From positions 1,106,262 to 1,170,261 of the forward strand of contig JBJCIZ010000744.1 in assembly GCA_051294375.1 (NCBI GenBank): DNA of 64,000 nt, written 5' to 3'. The notes beneath the pieces are model-generated. The model was given only the letters and a program-made list of their open reading frames with translations, was not told where the DNA came from and searched no databases. This stretch comes from Paraspadella gotoi. Taxonomy: Eukaryota; Chaetognatha. Position 1 is the first letter of the stretch. Each line of letters begins with the position of its first letter. This document shows positions 59,861 to 64,000 of the stretch, one piece after another. A program made the translations under genes and the position numbers.

Positions 59861-62169
59861 CTTGTTTGTTTATTTACATTTTTTTTTAAAGGATGTTTAT
59901 TATTTCGAATAGAGAGTGGATCTGGAAAACACAAATTAAAAAAAAATCGGTAATGTGTCTTCTTTCAATGCAGAAAATTGTGTTTGCCAACAAATTGCAT
60001 AATAAGTGAGGAAAGTTATTTATATGTAATCGTTAAATATTATGGAATCTTTATCACACAGTTTTAGTCCCTTTTTTCCCTTCGCCATAGAATCATAATT
60101 TTTAGTCTCAATGATGGGAAGATAATATTGGATTCGCGTCGTCAAGGATGTAATTCGTTGACTCACCAGTCCCCGGATGTTGAAGAACTCGAAGGAAACT
60201 GAGCAAAAAGTTATAAATATCAAAAGAGAAAGTTAAAACAAAGTCAACCTATCTTATCATTTAATGTTAGGATATCAAGCTAGATAGCAATCTGACTAAA
60301 AAAAAAGTAATTAGCGAAGAGACTTGCTCAATGCTTTCATAACAAATAGTTGTATCTCTTCATTGGCTACTATTCAAAACTGAACAAAGGAGTTTCAAGA
60401 TATTTTGGAATTGACTTATATTTCGGACTAGTGTGTTGGATCGTGATATACGGGCAAAGCTTGGTAACATAGCGGATTTGGAAAAAAAAAAAGATGGTGA
60501 ATACGAACGAATTGAGACCGTGGAATTCTCTGTGAAGAGGCAATGAGCTAATTACGGACAAGGTAATAGGACCATTAGCTTCTAAAGCTTACAAACGATA
60601 AAACGATCAACTCTTTCAAAAAAGATAATAAATTTATCCCATTTTATTTCCAGCCCAAAATTGGTTCCTCCCCGTCTTGTCATCATTTCGACGATCTCGA
60701 CCCGTCATGTTAAAAAAACATGTCAACAAATGGTTCGTCTCTTTCTTTTTAATACTGACCCCCCCTCAATAGGGGGAACATATGTCGCGGTTACGTGATT
60801 TGTAATAATTAATATACGCATGACAACTGGGATCGTTTACGAATCTCCGAGAAACTTAAAATTTTAGTTTTTCTTTGTATGTTATAATTTATAAACGTGA
60901 ACCAAAAAACACAAAATAGTAATTTGTCCGTTTCAAAAAAAAATGTAGCTTTTAATTATTATTTCTGAGCATTTGTCTTCGTGCGCAATGTATTGCTGGA
61001 GTATTGTAACACGTATATGCATTTAGAACTATAACAGTTAAGGCGAATAGCCATGCAAATTATTTTTAAAACGCGCGACGATGACGCAAACGAGATAATA
61101 ATTTTATTATAATGAGATTAATCATAATAATCAACGTCGCGTTTCTCTGATTAAGGCGAATTTACCTGATTACAAAGACTACGGTCTTCCTCACCAAACT
61201 GATAATATGTAATAGTATATAGATTTGTTATATCGATATCGGGTTATGGTTAAATTTTTTGACACAAGGGTACTCTTTATTCGGAATAAAATTCCAGAAT
61301 GAAAAAGAAAATTAGACTTTTCGACAGATGAGAAGAAATTTTTTTAGAATTTAATGAATAACTTAGGTATTTTTAATATTTTATCCTATTCAATTTAAAT
61401 TTGTTAGTAAAATAATTTATTATACGATTAACTTGTGACAAAAAGTGTCTTGGTTTTAACTGTCGTACAATAATTTCTCAGATGGCGTTTGCAAAAAAAA
61501 AAAAAAAAAAAATATCTGATATGGAGTTTGAGAAATTTTAGGGATAAGAGGTAATTTACATATTACAACGATTGATTATTAACCAGCGGAGATAATTTTT
61601 TAAATTTGTTTCGTGTTAAAACTATCTAGAGTAGAGGAGAGAGAGAGACATTAGTTTATGCGGTACACACATTAACAAATCGACTTCTATAAACGTTTTA
61701 AATTAATGATATTAACATCTCAAAAAGCAAATGATAAAAGATTAATGGCATACAGTCTAAAACAATTGATTTAATTTACCCACTAAAAAAAAGAAAAAAA
61801 AAAAAAGAGCCCGAAGCTAAATATGACAGCGAAAAAGTTAAGCCCGGGAGAGATCACGCCCTCATTGCAATCGGCAATCTGCACCCAGGGAAGATCGTCC
61901 AAGTGTCTCAGCGAAGAGAGATCATGCAAAACGGGAAGATCATTGAGGAATCATATCCCCAAGGGGAACCAACTTTCCTCCCCAGGGGGAAAGATTCATC
62001 TGAAAATCTCAACCTCCCCTGGAGAACCGTTATCCGAATGATCTTTTCCAGAGTGGGTGATTAGGAAAGCCCCCATAAATTCTACCCCTAGGGGCAAAAG
62101 CTCCTTTTCCCACCCCCTCCTTCCCCTAAAGGGGAATAATCTTCCTCCTAATCTTCCTCAGAGTCAAGA

Positions 62170-64000
62170 TCATCCGTTGAATGCGGAAGAGGAGAACCCG
62201 ATGCGTGGGGTGGACCCGGGGAAGACCCCCCCGGGCCGTACGAGTTCGCGTTGCTGTGGGCGCTGAATAAGAATTTATTTATTTTAGTTAATAAATCTGT
62301 GATATTTTTTAATTAATTTTATTGGTTAAAGAGACATTGATAATTTTATACATGTTTTGAAGCATTGCATTAAACAACCCAACACGCGCTAAGGAGTTTC
62401 CTGTGCCTCGACTAGCTCCTTCTATTCAGATCTGTTCCTTATCTTACCACACTGTCCAATCCCTTTGAATCACAGCATTCAGCAATAGACCAACCTGTCC
62501 TGGCCTTCTTGCCTCCTGCTCCTCTGCAGCTCGTCCAGCCGCCTGAGCAGTTGATCCCTCAGTGCGAGCAGCTCGCGGTTGCGCAGATGGATGGCTCCTG
62601 GGGTCGCATGCGCGGGTTCCATCGCACGAAGTAGTTCGTCCACAACTGATCCGGCGGAGGCTGGCCACGGGATGCAGCACGTGGGTGCAGTAGTAGGGGG
62701 CGAAGAGGGGTGAGGAATTCCTCGATGGTTGCTGGAATGAGGAGATGGAGGGGGGGGGAAGAGAAAGGAAGGGAAGACAAAAGCAGGAAGGAGAGAAGAG
62801 GGGGACATAATACCAGTTTCGATCAAATCCAAATTCCAGAGCAAAAAAAACCAAAAAACAAGTTCACATTTAATTACAAAATGCGATGCTATATTTTAAT
62901 TAAACAAGAACTATAATTCAAATGTGTTGCGCCGCAGTGACTGCTCTAATCACGATATGATATGACGTGACATAACACGACTACATGACTACATTAACTT
63001 CTCAGCCCGCGTATTTAAAGACATACACTGCATCAAAATTCCGTCTTTTAATCTATTTTAGTTTTAGGATTTCTTGAAAGCGGCGATTGCAGTCCCTTAG
63101 ATTTGAGCTTTTTTCTGTCTTAGCAACCAACTATAAGGAAATTCTATGCATTTTTAACGTAAGTGAAACAGACCGATGGACAGACATACCGACCGACGGA
63201 CGAAAAGTAACTTATAAAGTTGCTCCGCGAGTACTCGCGCGCAACTAACAAGTACCGATCACCGTCCATCGGCAGGAAAAAGGAAAACAACAACCAATCA
63301 TCACCAATCAATCAATCCATTGAAACCACCACCTGTTGACGAGCGACCAGAGGACTGAGTTCGATCCTTGACCTTTTCCTGGTTCTCTCCTTCTCCGAAT
63401 TGAAGAGGAAAGTCCCGAAGAGGTTGGAGTAGAGATGATCCAAGACGGTGATGAGGAAATACTCGCTTGAATTCCAACGCGTGAGGAAACTGGTTGCTGA
63501 TCTGTGTTGGGGGCGGCGGTGGGGAGGGGGGAGAAGGGGGGCAAGGTGGAATATGAGGGGAGGGGGGTGGGAGGAAAGAGAAAGAGAAAAGGGTTGTACC
63601 GGCGTAGCAAAATGAGATCCGAGTTACATCGATCAAATTAGCACTTTAATTGCAAAGATGCAAGTCGAAAATTTGAGACCTTATCAATTTTTCCCCCTCA
63701 GAGCCGAGGCCACGCTAATAATATCAGCTCAACTCCCTTCTATTTGATTTCATTATTTTTACGGAAACGCTACGAAAAGCAAGCCTCGACGAGCCGCTTC
63801 AACGCAAGACATTTGAAAAAGACGACAAAGTAAATCAAAATCAAGTTATTACTCTAATAGACTAATAGAAGAAAATAACGCCAAAACTTGTAAAACACCG
63901 CAACATGCCAAATGAGATTATGAACGCTCCCCAACACACTACCTGCCAACGCAGTCGATAAACTGTAGAAATACTGGGATCGGTCCGGGTCGGGAGTGTT
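62170..64000 (-). pseudogene. Frameshifted partial copy of MTMR2 (3' exons)
   Basis: Copies of the last exon (about 62170-62271), exon 14 (about 62495-62731), exon 13 (about 63334-63501) and the start of exon 12 (from about 63952) are present with single-base indels that break the frame. The matching 5' exons would lie beyond the right edge. Same interpretation as for the mARC copy. Confidence 0.8.

Larger units (their letters stand above)
58250..64000. repeat. Noisy second copy of 47.6-53.4 kb
   Basis: The whole stretch is colinear with about 47600-53405 in the same orientation: mARC B exons 1-3, the 2.3-kb spacer, MTMR2 last exons, the 52.4-kb repeat and the GGGG-rich tract near 63510. Differences are dominated by single-base insertions and deletions, also in coding exons. 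The first about 400 bases after the gap are the worst. This pattern fits an unpolished contig end or haplotig joined by scaffolding. Confidence 0.93.

Overview
This window is nuclear DNA from an animal. Genes are split into many short, GC-richer exons by AT-rich GT-AG introns, and most products are pan-metazoan proteins recognised from conserved motifs: eIF4E transporter (4E-T), CNOT7/CAF1, CCDC6, calcineurin B, IFT121/WDR35, NDUFB10, two mARC (MOSC) proteins and myotubularin MTMR2. IFT121 implies a ciliated animal. A pacifastin-like inhibitor and the dense mini- and microsatellites point to an invertebrate, but I cannot name the phylum.

Layout: every gene except calcineurin B is on the minus strand. 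From left to right: 4E-T (5' part only, running off the left edge, about 1.2-7.7 kb); a repeat-rich gap; a small secreted pacifastin-like protein (10.1-10.9 kb); CNOT7 (12.1-15.6 kb); a repeat island (16-18.7 kb); CCDC6 (18.7-31.3 kb), whose 6.8-kb fourth intron holds the plus-strand calcineurin B gene (27.5-29.4 kb) and much repeat DNA; WDR35 (32.1-39.6 kb); NDUFB10 (40.3-42.5 kb); a 16-bp minisatellite; tandem mARC paralogues A and B (43.95-46.1 and 46.7-49.2 kb); MTMR2 (51.6-58.0 kb). After a 25-N gap at 58225-58249, the last 5.75 kb is a noisy, frameshifted second copy of 47.6-53.4 kb. This is probably an assembly artefact rather than a true duplication.

I rebuilt exon structures by matching splice sites and reading phase. 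The summed coding lengths of the complete genes divide by three, except CCDC6, which lacks one base. 4E-T and CNOT7 both act in mRNA repression and deadenylation, CCDC6 is a coiled-coil protein, PPP3R is the calcineurin regulatory subunit, WDR35 belongs to IFT-A, NDUFB10 to respiratory complex I, the mARCs are outer-mitochondrial-membrane reductases and MTMR2 is a phosphoinositide 3-phosphatase. The genes do not form a pathway.

The most unusual feature is a set of tandem repeats that overlap splice junctions. The 4E-T intron at 2.8-4.2 kb is about 37 copies of a 37-bp unit, each carrying the exon end and its GAG|GTGAGT donor. Smaller examples occur in another 4E-T intron, in CNOT7 and in CCDC6. 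Several interspersed repeat families (a tRNA-like SINE, a 385-bp long-TIR element, a foldback family and a short ATGCAAAT-containing motif) are scattered through the introns.
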